The position numbers and the translations under genes were made by a program. From Ga0077555 sp033764055 (GTDB taxonomy: Bacteria > Pseudomonadota > Alphaproteobacteria > Rhizobiales > Hyphomicrobiaceae): a stretch of 64,000 nucleotides of DNA. The notes beneath the pieces were generated by a model. It was not told the DNA's origin. It saw only the letters and a list, made by a program, of their open reading frames with translations, and did no database searches. The stretch spans positions 9,045 through 73,044 of the forward strand of contig JANRJI010000143.1 of assembly GCA_033764055.1 (NCBI GenBank), written 5' to 3'. Below, piece by piece: positions 44,323 through 53,505 of the stretch. How positions within the stretch are numbered: position 1 is the first letter of the stretch; each line of letters begins with the position of its first letter.

Positions 44323-44685
44323 TCAGCGCCGCACCACGGCCAGCGCCCGGGCGCCCGCTCCGCCGCCGGCCTCCAGACTATCGTCGCGCTCGCGGGCAAG
44401 ACGGTCGGCCTCGGCGCGCCACTTCATGGCGTCTTGTGCGCGGGAACGTGCCATCCTGCGCCACTGGCTCTGTCCGAGCCATGTCGCCCATCCGCCGAGG
44501 ACCACGCCCGCGACCAATGCGCCGAAAAGGAAGAAATAGAACGGCATCTCGACAGCCAGCGCCGGCGCCTCGGGCCGGAACGGGTCGAGCACCAGCCGCA
44601 CGCCGTGGCGGTTCGACACCGCCAGAGTGATGAGGAGGAGGGCCGCCGGGAAGGCGATGAGCAGCCGGACCACCCGCTTCAGCAC
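44323..44685 (-). CDS. LapA domain-containing membrane protein
   Basis: A 120-residue inner-membrane protein with two hydrophobic segments (VVRLLIAFPAALLLITLAVS and MPFYFFLFGALVAGVVLGGW), the second followed by a cytoplasmic tail rich in Arg, Ala and Glu (WRRMARSRAQDAMKWRAEA), as in LapA/YciS-like lipopolysaccharide assembly proteins. It lies between ihfB and trpF, its conserved place in the group. Function is only inferred. Confidence 0.85.
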   Translation of the reverse strand: MLKRVVRLLIAFPAALLLITLAVSNRHGVRLVLDPFRPEAPALAVEMPFYFFLFGALVAGVVLGGWATWLGQSQWRRMARSRAQDAMKWRAEADRLARERDDSLEAGGGAGARALAVVRR

Positions 44686-44750
44686 GTTCTCGTCTCCGTT
44701 TCTCTAGGGCCAGCGAGCTCTCTAGCGCCAGCGTGGCGATGCTCGAGGAC

Positions 44751-45101
44751 TCAAGCGCGCGCGGCGCGTTGCGGCGTCTTCGTCTTCGTCTTCGTCTTGG
44801 CGCGGCGCTTCGGCGTCTCGCCCGGTCCGTTGAGCCGCTCTCGCAGCTCCTTGCCTGTCTTGAAGAACGGCACGAATTTCTCGTCCACCTCGACTGTCGT
44901 GCCGGTCCGCGGATTGCGCCCGACGCGCGGTGGCCGGTGCTTGACCGTGAAAGCGCCGAAGCCCCGGAGCTCCACCCGGTCGCCGCGGGCCAGCGCGTCT
45001 ACGATCTCATCGAAGATGACATTCACGATGCGCTCGATGTCGCGATGGTAAAGGTGAGGATTCGCGGCCGCGATCTTGGCAATCAACTCAGACTTGATCA
45101 T
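44751..45101 (-). CDS. ihfB: Integration host factor beta subunit
   Basis: A 116-residue HU/IHF-fold DNA-bending protein: MIKSELIAKIAAANPHLYHRD at the start (read as SELIAKIAAANPHL), ALARGDRVELRGFGAFTV near 45 and PRVGRNPRTG, the DNA-contacting arm with the intercalating Pro in RNPRTG. The partner alpha subunit is not in the window. The C-terminus is extended by about 20 basic residues (KRRAKTKTKTKTPQ) encoded by a short hexamer repeat. IHF assists recombination and transcription, including tRNA-site integration. Confidence 0.95.
   Translation of the reverse strand: MIKSELIAKIAAANPHLYHRDIERIVNVIFDEIVDALARGDRVELRGFGAFTVKHRPPRVGRNPRTGTTVEVDEKFVPFFKTGKELRERLNGPGETPKRRAKTKTKTKTPQRAARA
44775..44798. 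repeat. CGTCTT hexamer repeat in the ihfB tail
   Basis: Four exact copies of CGTCTT (AAGACG on the coding strand) encode the alternating Lys-Thr run near the end of IHF-beta. The unit is a multiple of three, so copy-number changes would lengthen or shorten the tail without a frameshift. Confidence 0.9.
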
Positions 45102-45194
45102 CCGTTCACCCTCACTCGCTCGGCCTGGTCGGCACTGTCCGGCGGGCACATGCAAGCCCCACCTCGGCCTCTGGCCTGATCACGTTGTTATTAC

Positions 45195-46175
45195 TCACCT
45201 TTCGGCCGGCTGCCAAATGGAAACAAGTCCCCCGAGACCGAGACCTGCAAGACCGGTGTTGTCGCCGAGCAACGCTGCCGTCCAGCTCCTGCCGTCTCCC
45301 TCCAACAGGCCGAGGGCACGACCGGCCATGCCGAGCAGGCCGAGCGATTCTGCGCGCTTCGGCTTCCAGTCGACCACTTTCAGCCCCTTCGTCACGCCCC
45401 GCGTCGAGGTCAGCCAGGTCACGACCTCGGGCTCGCCGCCGATGGAGTCGATCAACTTGTGCTCGATCGCTTCGCGCCCGGAGAAGATGCGACCCTGCTC
45501 GAGACCGGGGATGGCTGCAGTATCGACCTTCCGGCGCTCGGCAACCAGTCCGCGGAACCAACCCATGGATTCGGCGACCATCCGTTCTGTGGTCTGCCGG
45601 CCGGCCTCGTTGAGCGGCTGGAACGGCGAGGGAACCGCCTTGAGAGGACCGCTCTTGATCTCGTTCATCTTGACGCCGAGCTTGCCCATCAGCTCCGTCA
45701 CCTCGGCCCATTGGAAGATGACACCGACCGAGCCGGTGATGGTGTTGCCGCGCGCGAAGATGTAGTCCGTCCCAAGTCCGGCGATGTAGGCCGCGGATGT
45801 GGCGATGGTGCCGAACTGCGCCACCACGGGCTTCTTGTTGGAAAGCTCCCGGATCGCACCGAACAGCGCCTCGCCACCCGTCGTCGTGCCTCCGGGGCTG
45901 TTGACGTAGAGAATGACCGCCTCGACCGATTTGTTCTCGCCGAGCTTGCGCAGCAGAGTGAGCTGATCGCGGTCCTCCGTGATCAGGCCCTCTATCGAGA
46001 CGCGCGCAATCTGGTGCCTTCCGATAATGCTGCCGCCGTCGCTGCCGACGCCCGATACGGTGACACCCAGGGTGCCGAGTGCCAGCGCGAGGGCCAGCAC
46101 GGCGAGCCCCCGCCATAGCGACATGCGCCGCCGCAAGCGTCGTCTGTCGATCACGGCTTCGGTTTCGAGTGTCAC
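45195..46175 (-). CDS. sppA: Signal peptide peptidase SppA
   Basis: A 326-residue inner-membrane serine protease degrading cleaved signal peptides. One N-terminal membrane anchor (GLAVLALALALGTLGVTVSG) is followed by the S49 domain: ARVSIEGLI, VNSPGGTTTGGEAL, the nucleophilic Ser in ATSAAYIAG, and the Lys of the dyad near KSGPLKAVPSPF. A strong AGGAGG lies five bases before a GTG start at 46175, chosen over longer upstream frames. This is the short (single-domain) form typical of many bacteria. It lies between ihfB and the Bug gene. Confidence 0.93.
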   Translation of the reverse strand: MTLETEAVIDRRRLRRRMSLWRGLAVLALALALGTLGVTVSGVGSDGGSIIGRHQIARVSIEGLITEDRDQLTLLRKLGENKSVEAVILYVNSPGGTTTGGEALFGAIRELSNKKPVVAQFGTIATSAAYIAGLGTDYIFARGNTITGSVGVIFQWAEVTELMGKLGVKMNEIKSGPLKAVPSPFQPLNEAGRQTTERMVAESMGWFRGLVAERRKVDTAAIPGLEQGRIFSGREAIEHKLIDSIGGEPEVVTWLTSTRGVTKGLKVVDWKPKRAESLGLLGMAGRALGLLEGDGRSWTAALLGDNTGLAGLGLGGLVSIWQPAER

Positions 46176-46370
46176 GTATCCTCCTGGCTGCGATAGGCTC
46201 CGCACGTCCGAGGCCCTGGCACCTCTGTGGTGGCTCCCGGCAGAGTAAGGCCAAGCACTTGTTGCGGCAACGGCTCTGGCCCCATAGCTGTGCCCCATAG
46301 GCGTGGCACGCGTTGCCGGATCACCAGACCCTCTTTGCAGGGGTCGGTGATCCAACTGACCGCCGATCGG

Positions 46371-47345
46371 TCACTCGGCCTTCATGTTTAGCCGCTTTGT
46401 GAGCGCACCGTACCGGGCGAGGTCAGACTTCGTGAGGGCCGCGAGGTCCTCTGGAGAGCCACCAAGCGGCGCAAGCGCAGTCTTGAGCAGCTGCTCCTTG
46501 AGGGGCGCATCGGTCGCGATCACCTTGTTCACGGCCTCGTTCATCTTCTTGATGATCGCGGCGGGTGTCCCGGCGGGGGCAAACATCGCGAACCACACCA
46601 CGTAGTCGAGCTCCGGATAGACCTCCTTCAGGAGCGGCACGTTGGGGAATAGCGGATGCCGTTGCCGGTCGCTAACCGCGAGCAGATTTGCCTTGCCGGC
46701 CGAGACGTGCGGCAGCGTGTTGGGGTCAGCATGCACCTGATGCACGCCGGCCAGGAAGTCCTGCAGCGACTCGCCGCCGCCCCTGTAGGGTACGTGCAGG
46801 ATCTCGGCCCCGATCTGCAACTTGAACGCCTCGCAGAGCAGATGGCCATAGGAGCCGACCCCCGCAGTGCCCCAGCTGATCTTGCCGGGGTTCGCCTTCG
46901 CGTAGGCCGCGAACTCCTGAAGCGTCTTGGCCGGGATCGACGGGTGCACCGCGAACAACAGTGTCCCGGTGGTCATGTTGACGACGGGAGCCAGATCCTT
47001 CACGGGGTCGTACGGTGTCTTGCGCAGATGCGGAAGGATCACCAGGCTCAGCGACGGCGTGACGCCGAAGGTGTAGCCGTCGGGTGGCGACTTCATCAGC
47101 GCTTCGAGCCCGAGAGCGCCCGAGGCGCCGCCCCTGTTCTCGATCACCACCTGCTGATTGAAGACCTTGGTCAGCCGCTCGGCGAACGGGCGCATCGTAT
47201 TGTCGGCCGACCCGCCGGGACCGAAATTGACGATGACGCGCACCGTTTTGTTCGGCCAGTCCGAAGCTTGGGCTGAGGCCTCGGCAATCGGCAATCCAAG
47301 CGCGCACGCAACGAGTGTGGCGCGAAGAGCAGACAAGAAGCGCAT
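46371..47345 (-). CDS. Bug-family tripartite tricarboxylate transporter substrate-binding protein
   Basis: A 324-residue periplasmic protein with a signal peptide (LVACALGLPIAEASAQ). It has the Bug signature: WPNKTVRVIVNFGPGGSADN near 30, QQVVIENRGGASGALG near 70, DGYTFGVTPSLSLVI near 90 and the C-terminal domain. Bug proteins bind carboxylates for TctAB transporters or sensing; no TctA or TctB is near, as is common for these abundant orphans. It sits between sppA and rpsA and interrupts the otherwise housekeeping run. Confidence 0.9.
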   Translation of the reverse strand: MRFLSALRATLVACALGLPIAEASAQASDWPNKTVRVIVNFGPGGSADNTMRPFAERLTKVFNQQVVIENRGGASGALGLEALMKSPPDGYTFGVTPSLSLVILPHLRKTPYDPVKDLAPVVNMTTGTLLFAVHPSIPAKTLQEFAAYAKANPGKISWGTAGVGSYGHLLCEAFKLQIGAEILHVPYRGGGESLQDFLAGVHQVHADPNTLPHVSAGKANLLAVSDRQRHPLFPNVPLLKEVYPELDYVVWFAMFAPAGTPAAIIKKMNEAVNKVIATDAPLKEQLLKTALAPLGGSPEDLAALTKSDLARYGALTKRLNMKAE

Positions 47346-47484
47346 GCGGGGTTCCTCCGTTGCCCACGTCAGGCCGACGCTTCGAAACGGGCGCCGGTCC
47401 CACGTGGAGCCCCAAGCCTAGCAGCAGGCCGATGACGGTTGGAAGTCCGATCATGCCGATGTCGGAGAAGCGCCGCAGAACGAA

Positions 47485-47509
47485 GAAAGGCGGCTGCGCG
47501 GCAGCCGCC
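47485..47509 (-). terminator. Rho-independent terminator after rpsA
   Basis: A perfect nine-base-pair stem (47489-47497 with 47501-47509) with a three-base loop is followed on the minus strand by TTTCTT. It ends the rpsA transcript and shields the downstream Bug gene. Confidence 0.82.
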
Positions 47510-47544
47510 CTCCAAGCACCATGGGTTGTCGCTTCCAGGAGGCG

Positions 47545-49272
47545 TTATTCCTTCGGAGGCTCTCCGCCCTCTCGCTTCTTGAGAGCCGCCTTGAAGATGT
47601 CGCCGAGCGAAGCGCCCGAGTCCGACGATCCGTACTGGGCGACGGCCTGCTTCTCCTCGGAGATCTCGAGAGCCTTGATCGAGACCTGGATCCGCCGCGC
47701 GTGCTTGTCGACCGAGAGCACTTGCGCGTCGACCTTGTTGCCGACGTTGTAGCGCTCGGGGCGCTGCTCGGACCGGTCACGGGACAGGTCGGAGCGCTTG
47801 ATGTAGGTGGTCACATCGGTGTCGGCGATCTTGACCATGATGCCGTTCGGCTCGACTGCGGTCACCTCACAGGTGACAGTGTCGCCCTTCTTGTACTTGC
47901 CGAGCGTGTCGAGCGGATCGCCGGCCAGCTGCTTGATGCCGAGCGAGATGCGCTCCTTGGAGCTGTCGACGTCGAGCACCACGGCTTTGACGTTGTCGCC
48001 CTTCTTGTAGTCCTTGATCACCTCCTCGCCCGACTTGTTCCAGTCGAGGTCCGAGAGGTGCACCATCCCGTCGATGCCGTTGTCGAGGCCGATGAACAGG
48101 CCGAACTCGGTGATGTTGCGCACCGGGCCCTCGATCGTCGAGCCCTTGGGGTGCGCGGTGAGGAAGGCATCCCAGGGATTGTCCTGGGTCTGCTTGAGGC
48201 CGAGCGAGATGCGCCGCTTGTTCGGATCGACCTCGAGGATCTGCACCTCGACCTGCTGGCTCGTCGAGACGATCTTGCCGGGATGCACGTTCTTCTTCGT
48301 CCAGCTCATCTCGGAGACGTGGATCAGGCCCTCGACGCCGGGCTCCAGCTCCACGAAAGCGCCGTAGTCGGCGATATTCGTGACGGTGCCGGTGAAGCGT
48401 GCCCCGACCGGGTACTTGGCCTCGATGCCCTCCCACGGGTCGGACAGCAGCTGCTTCATGCCGAGCGAGATGCGCTGCGTCTCCGGATTGATGCGGATGA
48501 TCTGCACCTTGACGGTGTCGCCGACGTTGACCACGTCGCTCGGGTGGTTGACACGGCGCCAAGCCATGTCGGTGACGTGCAGCAGGCCGTCGATGCCGCC
48601 GAGATCGATGAACGCGCCGTAGTCCGTGATGTTCTTGACGACGCCGTCGATGACCTGGCCCTCGGCGAGGCGCGCGACGATCTCCGACCGCTGCTCGGCC
48701 CTTGTCTCCTCGAGAACCGACCGGCGCGAGACGACGATGTTGCCGCGACGGCGGTCCATCTTCAGGATCTGGAACATCAGCGGCTGGTGCATCAGAGGGC
48801 CGATGTCGCGCACCGGGCGGATGTCGACCTGCGAGCCGGGCAGGAATGCGACGGCGCCGTCGAGGTCGACCGTGAAGCCGCCCTTGACCTTGTTGAAGAT
48901 GACGCCCTCGACCTTCTCGTTCGCCTCGAACTGCTTCTCGAGGCGGGTCCAGCTTTCCTCGCGCCGTGCCTTGTCGCGGCTCAGGACGGCTTCGCCGAGC
49001 GCGTTCTCCATGCGCTCGAGGTAGACCTCAACCTCGTCGCCGACCTTGAGATCGGCCGGCTTGCCGCCGATGCCGAACTCCTTGAGAGGAACCCTCCCCT
49101 CCATCTTGAGACCGACGTCGATCACGGCGAGATCCTTCTCGATCGACGTGATCGTGCCCTTGACCACAGTGCCCTCGAAGGCGGTCTCGCCGCCCATGGC
49201 CTCGTTGAGGAGGGCTTCGAAGTCGCTGCGCGACGGGTTCATCTCATGGGAGGTATGGGTGGCGGTGCTCAT
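47545..49272 (-). CDS. rpsA: 30S ribosomal protein S1
   Basis: A 575-residue RNA-binding protein made of about six S1 (OB-fold) repeats; the best matches to the consensus lie in the middle and C-terminal thirds (GTVTNIADYGAFVELEPGVEG, EGPVRNITEFGLFIGLDNG and similar). It helps mRNA loading on the ribosome. AAGGA precedes ATG 49272. It follows cmk on the same strand, the usual alphaproteobacterial order. Confidence 0.97.
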   Translation of the reverse strand: MSTATHTSHEMNPSRSDFEALLNEAMGGETAFEGTVVKGTITSIEKDLAVIDVGLKMEGRVPLKEFGIGGKPADLKVGDEVEVYLERMENALGEAVLSRDKARREESWTRLEKQFEANEKVEGVIFNKVKGGFTVDLDGAVAFLPGSQVDIRPVRDIGPLMHQPLMFQILKMDRRRGNIVVSRRSVLEETRAEQRSEIVARLAEGQVIDGVVKNITDYGAFIDLGGIDGLLHVTDMAWRRVNHPSDVVNVGDTVKVQIIRINPETQRISLGMKQLLSDPWEGIEAKYPVGARFTGTVTNIADYGAFVELEPGVEGLIHVSEMSWTKKNVHPGKIVSTSQQVEVQILEVDPNKRRISLGLKQTQDNPWDAFLTAHPKGSTIEGPVRNITEFGLFIGLDNGIDGMVHLSDLDWNKSGEEVIKDYKKGDNVKAVVLDVDSSKERISLGIKQLAGDPLDTLGKYKKGDTVTCEVTAVEPNGIMVKIADTDVTTYIKRSDLSRDRSEQRPERYNVGNKVDAQVLSVDKHARRIQVSIKALEISEEKQAVAQYGSSDSGASLGDIFKAALKKREGGEPPKE

Positions 49273-49493
49273 CAACTGTCCTTGGCCGTGTGTGAACGAG
49301 GGTGCGACCCGGCAGCGACGCCGGGAGGAGCCTCGGGTTTTGGAGATGACGCCCAACGATCACGGCGCCCGCGACCCCCGGAAAAAATCCGCGAGGTTGC
49401 CGACGCCAGCCTCGAGATGGCGTTCGATGTCGTTGTGACGAAGACTGTCGTGAGAGGGCTTGATGCCCGCCGGAGCCGATTTGAGCCGATCCC

Positions 49494-50132
49494 TCAGGAC
49501 CGTCTCTGCTGGCCGATCTTCCTCGTGATCAACCCGACGGCAGCTTCGAATGCCTGCTCTATATCGAATTCGGTCGTGTCGAGCAAGAACGCGTCGCTGG
49601 CAGCCTTCATCGGCGCATCCGCTCGTGCGGAATCGCGCTCGTCGCGGCGGCGCAGCACCTCGGCCACGCCTTCGAGCGTAACTGGCTCTCCACGCTCCCG
49701 CAGCTCCTTGAACCGGCGCGCGGCTCGAACGCCGAGATCGGCCGTCACGAAAATTTTCACGTCTGCATGCGGACACACCACGGTGCCGATGTCTCGGCCG
49801 TCGAGCACGGCGCCCTGCCCCCGGGCCGCGAAATCGCGCTGCAGGTCGAGCAAGGCCTTTCGCACGCCCGGGAATTTAGCCACCACCGATGCCGCATCGC
49901 CAGCGCCGGGGGATCTCAGCTCGGGATCGTCGAGCGTCGTGATGTCGAGCATGGCGGCAGCGTGCGCCGCGAAGACAGCGTCATCGAGCGACTGTCCACG
50001 GGCCAGCACGTCCCGGGCCACGGCTCGGTACAGCAGTCCGGTGTCGAGGCATGGATAGCCGAGGTGGGCGGCGATCAGCTTTGCAAGCGTACCTTTACCG
50101 GAGGCCGCTGGCCCGTCGATGGCAATGATCAT
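49494..50132 (-). CDS. cmk: Cytidylate kinase
   Basis: A 212-residue P-loop kinase phosphorylating CMP/dCMP: IIAIDGPAASGKGTLAKLIA at the N-terminus, LDTGLLYRAVA near 30, LDGRDIGTVV near 95 and RRFKELRERG with RRDERDSAR near 155 (lid and NMP-binding residues). The start at 50132 was chosen for the canonical MIIAIDGPA; the upstream frame is longer but lacks similarity. It is separated from the Tim44-like gene by a terminator, so it has its own promoter. Confidence 0.95.
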   Translation of the reverse strand: MIIAIDGPAASGKGTLAKLIAAHLGYPCLDTGLLYRAVARDVLARGQSLDDAVFAAHAAAMLDITTLDDPELRSPGAGDAASVVAKFPGVRKALLDLQRDFAARGQGAVLDGRDIGTVVCPHADVKIFVTADLGVRAARRFKELRERGEPVTLEGVAEVLRRRDERDSARADAPMKAASDAFLLDTTEFDIEQAFEAAVGLITRKIGQQRRS

Positions 50133-50261
50133 TGGCGGCTGCTCGCAGACGTCCTGTCCATCCGGCCCTCCTAGGATATTTGTCCTCCGCCGGCAATCTG
50201 CAGAGCGTTCCTCCTCCACGGCTTCGCGATTGGGCCGATGCCCAGCACCGCAGGCCACATG

Positions 50262-50291
50262 CAAAAGGCCTCGCCCTTGCGGACGAGGCCT
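50262..50291 (-). terminator. Rho-independent terminator after the Tim44-like gene
   Basis: Inverted arms 50266-50273 and 50284-50291 (aggcctcg / cgaggcct) form a stem with a ten-base loop; on the minus strand it is followed by TTTTGC. It splits the Tim44-like gene from cmk-rpsA. Confidence 0.78.
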
Positions 50292-50318
50292 CGCAGAAAT
50301 CTGCGACAACGTCTTGGC

Positions 50319-51263
50319 TCAACCGGCCTGCTGGATGGCAGACAACTCCCACTGGCTGGCGTTGCCGCCGACCGGGCGGCGGAACGTCCATACCTCGGTG
50401 ACCTGCTGCGGCTCGGTGGTGCTGCCCTGCACCACGCGCCCAGTCTTCTGATCGACAAGCGCATCGATGATCTCGTAGCGCATGGCGACGGTGGCGTACT
50501 CGCCGCCCGCCTCACGCCACGTCTCGGCCAGATCGCCCTGCAACAGCTTCGGCTCCGACAGATCGTTGCTCAGCCCCTTGCGCTTGTTCTCGTCGAGCTC
50601 GCGAGCGAACTCCGAGAGCACCTCGGGCGTGACGCGATCGCCGAGCGCAGCGATATCGCCGTTGGTGTAGGCGAGCTGGATCTCCTTCAGGAGGCGCTCG
50701 AACGTGTTGTAGTCGTCACCGACAATGGCGAGCTCCGGCACCGGAGCGCTCATGCCGCCTCCGAGGCCCGACCGGTACGCGGCGTCGGCCTCGGGTCTGC
50801 GCGCACCACCTGCGGCGGCCTGCGCCAGCGCGGGCTGGTTCGCCGCGCTGCGGCTGCGGAAGAACGCTATCACCAGCATCACGATGCCGGCGATCAGCGC
50901 CATCTGCAGGATGAACCCGAGCATAGCGGCGAAGCCGCCACCGAAGCCGAACAGGCTGGCGAGGCCGGCGCCGATGAGGCCGCCCAACAGCAGATTCTTG
51001 ACCATGCTGCCGCGCGAGCTCTGGGCAGCAGCGGCTGTCGCGCCAGACTTGCCGGGCTGGGTGATCGATTTCTGCACGGGCGAGGCGCTCGGTGCCGTCC
51101 TCGTAGCGGCCGGCGCGTCGAATGTCTTGCTGCCGCGGCTGCCGAAGCTGCCGCCTCTGCCGCCGCGCGCGTCGGCGAAGTCGGCCGTCAGCAGCGCCGT
51201 TCCTGCGAGCGCCGCGACGACGGCGATAGCTTTGCTGGAGAAATAGGCAGTGCGGGTGGTCAT
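50319..51263 (-). CDS. Tim44 domain-containing membrane protein
   Basis: A 314-residue protein with a signal-like N-terminus (IAVVAALAGTALLTADFADA), a Gly/Ser-rich linker, two hydrophobic helices (NLLLGGLIGAGLASLFGFGG and MLGFILQMALIAGIVMLVIA) and a C-terminal Tim44-like domain (FERLLKEIQLAYTNGDIAAL, LQGDLAETWREAGGEYATVAM). Bacterial Tim44-like proteins are poorly understood. GAGGG precedes ATG 51263. It sits between aroA and cmk, an unusual position. Confidence 0.88.
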   Translation of the reverse strand: MTTRTAYFSSKAIAVVAALAGTALLTADFADARGGRGGSFGSRGSKTFDAPAATRTAPSASPVQKSITQPGKSGATAAAAQSSRGSMVKNLLLGGLIGAGLASLFGFGGGFAAMLGFILQMALIAGIVMLVIAFFRSRSAANQPALAQAAAGGARRPEADAAYRSGLGGGMSAPVPELAIVGDDYNTFERLLKEIQLAYTNGDIAALGDRVTPEVLSEFARELDENKRKGLSNDLSEPKLLQGDLAETWREAGGEYATVAMRYEIIDALVDQKTGRVVQGSTTEPQQVTEVWTFRRPVGGNASQWELSAIQQAG

Positions 51264-51480
51264 CTTGCCCTCGGATGCTGGGCCGGCTCGCAACTCCTTG
51301 GCGGCGAGTCCGGCCGGACGGACGCCTCTTGTATATAGGCGACCAAGCGACCGCGTCCAGACGTCGCCCGAGCCATTGAAGGCGACGCCGGAACATTCCC
51401 ACGTCGGAATTGACGAATTGCTGCTGTGCGTCCTGCCAGTGCGGTGTTTGCCGGATTGCCAGGCGACCCGGCTGCCCACG

Positions 51481-52818
51481 TCAGTTGGCGGCCTCAGGCT
51501 GGAATACGGCTCCGAGACCCGCCATCAGCTGCATGAACTCTGGAAAGCTGGTTGCGACGAACCGTACATCGTCGACCGTCACCGGCCTCTCGGCACCGAG
51601 GCCGAGGATGAGGAACGCCATCGCGATGCGATGATCCATGTGCGTCGTCACCCGCCCTCCGCCGGCGACATTGCCCCCACCGCTCACGATCAGGGTGTCG
51701 CCCTCGACCCTTGCTCCTATGCCGTTGGCGAAGAGACCTGCTGCCGTTGCCGCCAGCCGGTCGCTCTCCTTGACCTTCAGCTCGGCCAGGCCCTCCATGT
51801 GCGTCTCGCCCTCGGCGAACGCCGCCACTGCCGCCAGCACCGGATACTCGTCGATCATCGAGGGCGCCCGCTCCGGCGGCACCCGTACGCCGTTCAATTT
51901 ACGATGGCGCACGCGGATGTCGGCGATCGGCTCGCCGCCTTCCTCCCGCTTGTTGTCGAGCTCGACGTCGGCGCCCATCTCCCGCAGGGTGGTGTAGAAG
52001 CCCGTCCGCGTCTCGTTGACCAGCACGCCCGAGATGGCCACCTCGGACCCCGGTACGATGGCCGCCGCTGCCGCCAGAAACGCTGCCGACGACGGATCAC
52101 CCGGCACCACGACCGGTCGCCCTTCGAGCTCTGCGTCTCCGGTGACCGTGATGGCGGTCTTACCGTCCCGGCCGCGTGTGACGACATCGGCACCGAAATA
52201 GCGAAGCATCCGCTCGGTGTGATCACGCGTCGCCTCGCGCTCGATCACCGTCGTCTCGCCCGCTGCCGCGAGGCCGGCCAACAACACCGCCGACTTCACC
52301 TGGGCCGAGGGCACCGGCGTTGCATACTCGATCGGTACGAGGCTCGACGTGCCGCGGATGGTCAGCGGCAGCGTCTCCCGGTCCTCGCGCACGCCGAGCC
52401 CCATCAGCTTCAATGGCGTCAGGACCCGGCGCATCGGCCGGCGAGACAGCGACGCGTCTCCGATCATCTGCACCTCGATGTCGTGCCCCGCGATGACCCC
52501 CATCATCAGCCGGCAGCCCGTGCCCGAGTTGCCGAAGTCGAGTGGGCCCGCCGGCTGGACCAGCCCGCCGACACCGCGCCCGGAAACCTCCCAGGCATCA
52601 CCCTTTCGAGTGACGGGACAGCCGAGCGCCTCGACCGCCTTCGCCGTGTTCAACACGTCCTCCGCCTCGAGCAGCCCAGTGATGCGCGTCACGCCTGTGG
52701 CGAGCGCGCCGAGCATCAGTGCCCGGTGCGAGATCGATTTGTCGCCGGGCACCCGCACCTTGCCCGAAAGCGGTTTCGACCGGATGGCTGACAGCGGCTT
52801 CGGCGCGGTCTCGTGCAC
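51481..52818 (-). CDS. aroA: 3-phosphoshikimate 1-carboxyvinyltransferase (EPSP synthase)
   Basis: A 445-residue enzyme of the shikimate pathway condensing shikimate-3-phosphate with PEP: VPGDKSISHRALMLGALATG near residue 27, GNSGTGCRLMMG near 100, KSAVLLAGLAAAGETTV near 175 and MDHRIAMAFLILGLGAE near the C-terminus. The Ala in the GNSGTGCR-type region and the LMMG form resemble class II (glyphosate-insensitive) enzymes, but class cannot be fixed by eye. The start is unclear: GTG 52818 with GAGG was preferred over TTG 52833. Confidence 0.93.
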   Translation of the reverse strand: MHETAPKPLSAIRSKPLSGKVRVPGDKSISHRALMLGALATGVTRITGLLEAEDVLNTAKAVEALGCPVTRKGDAWEVSGRGVGGLVQPAGPLDFGNSGTGCRLMMGVIAGHDIEVQMIGDASLSRRPMRRVLTPLKLMGLGVREDRETLPLTIRGTSSLVPIEYATPVPSAQVKSAVLLAGLAAAGETTVIEREATRDHTERMLRYFGADVVTRGRDGKTAITVTGDAELEGRPVVVPGDPSSAAFLAAAAAIVPGSEVAISGVLVNETRTGFYTTLREMGADVELDNKREEGGEPIADIRVRHRKLNGVRVPPERAPSMIDEYPVLAAVAAFAEGETHMEGLAELKVKESDRLAATAAGLFANGIGARVEGDTLIVSGGGNVAGGGRVTTHMDHRIAMAFLILGLGAERPVTVDDVRFVATSFPEFMQLMAGLGAVFQPEAAN

Positions 52819-53124
52819 GGGGCGGCCTCGCAAGGAGCGGTTGGGAACGACGAGCGATTTCTGGCCATAGAGACGGCAGCGGCGCGTGCTGTCAACGCGA
52901 CCGGCCGCTGAGCCGGCGGTGACCCCTCGCAGACGGGGGCCTCTGCCGCGCCACTTGGCGCTGGCGCCGTGAACGGGGCGGTGGAGCCGTTGCGGCTGAA
53001 GTCCCGGGCGGGTCCGCAGGCAGCGAGCGCGAGGACCATCAATACCGGCCTCGTTCCCTTTTGACAGGCGTCAGCGCTGCATGCGATAGCACCGCACTTT
53101 TTCGGAACGCCATCGAGGGTTGCC
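52819..53124. other. Intergenic region between divergent aroA and TIGR02300 gene
   Basis: About 300 bases that should contain the two divergent promoters. No gene, repeat or clear motif is seen. Confidence 0.45.
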
Positions 53125-53505
53125 ATGGCCGACAAAGCCCTGCGGGGCACCAAGCGCACATGCCAGAGCGGCTCGTGCGGACAGCGGTTCTACGATCTCA
53201 ATCGTGATCCGATCCTGTGTCCGATCTGCGGCTCGCCATATGTCATCGCTCACGGTCCCGCCGAGCCCGACCGAGACGGCGGAGCTCGGCGCGCCGCCGC
53301 CCGCAAGGCAGAGCCTGTGCCGGCCATCGATCCTGTCGAGGCGCCCGTCGTGGAGGGTGAGGATGCACTGGCGGACGTCGAGGGCGCCGAGGAGGCGATT
53401 GTCGCCAGCGACGACGAGGCCTTCCTCGAGGAGGAGGAGGACGAGGGTGGCGACGTCTCCGGCATCCTCGGCGGCGGCGGAGGTGCGGAGGACGAGGAGA
53501 CCTGA
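53125..53505 (+). CDS. TIGR02300-family protein (FYDLN acid)
   Basis: A 126-residue protein. The first 45 residues hold two CxxC-like pairs (TCQSGSCGQRFYDLNRDPILCPICGSPY), a small zinc-ribbon-like domain with the diagnostic FYDLN; the rest is very acidic (EEEEDEGG, DEEAF) and Gly-rich at the end. This architecture is the TIGR02300 family, found almost only in alphaproteobacteria; its role is unknown. Its place beside aroA and tRNA-Ala is conserved. Confidence 0.93.
   Translation: MADKALRGTKRTCQSGSCGQRFYDLNRDPILCPICGSPYVIAHGPAEPDRDGGARRAAARKAEPVPAIDPVEAPVVEGEDALADVEGAEEAIVASDDEAFLEEEEDEGGDVSGILGGGGGAEDEET

Noticed and set aside
47521..50058. 845-codon open frame opposite rpsA and cmk
   Set aside because: It is antisense to two clearly conserved genes and has repetitive Asp/Arg/Leu-rich composition typical of high-G+C shadow frames.
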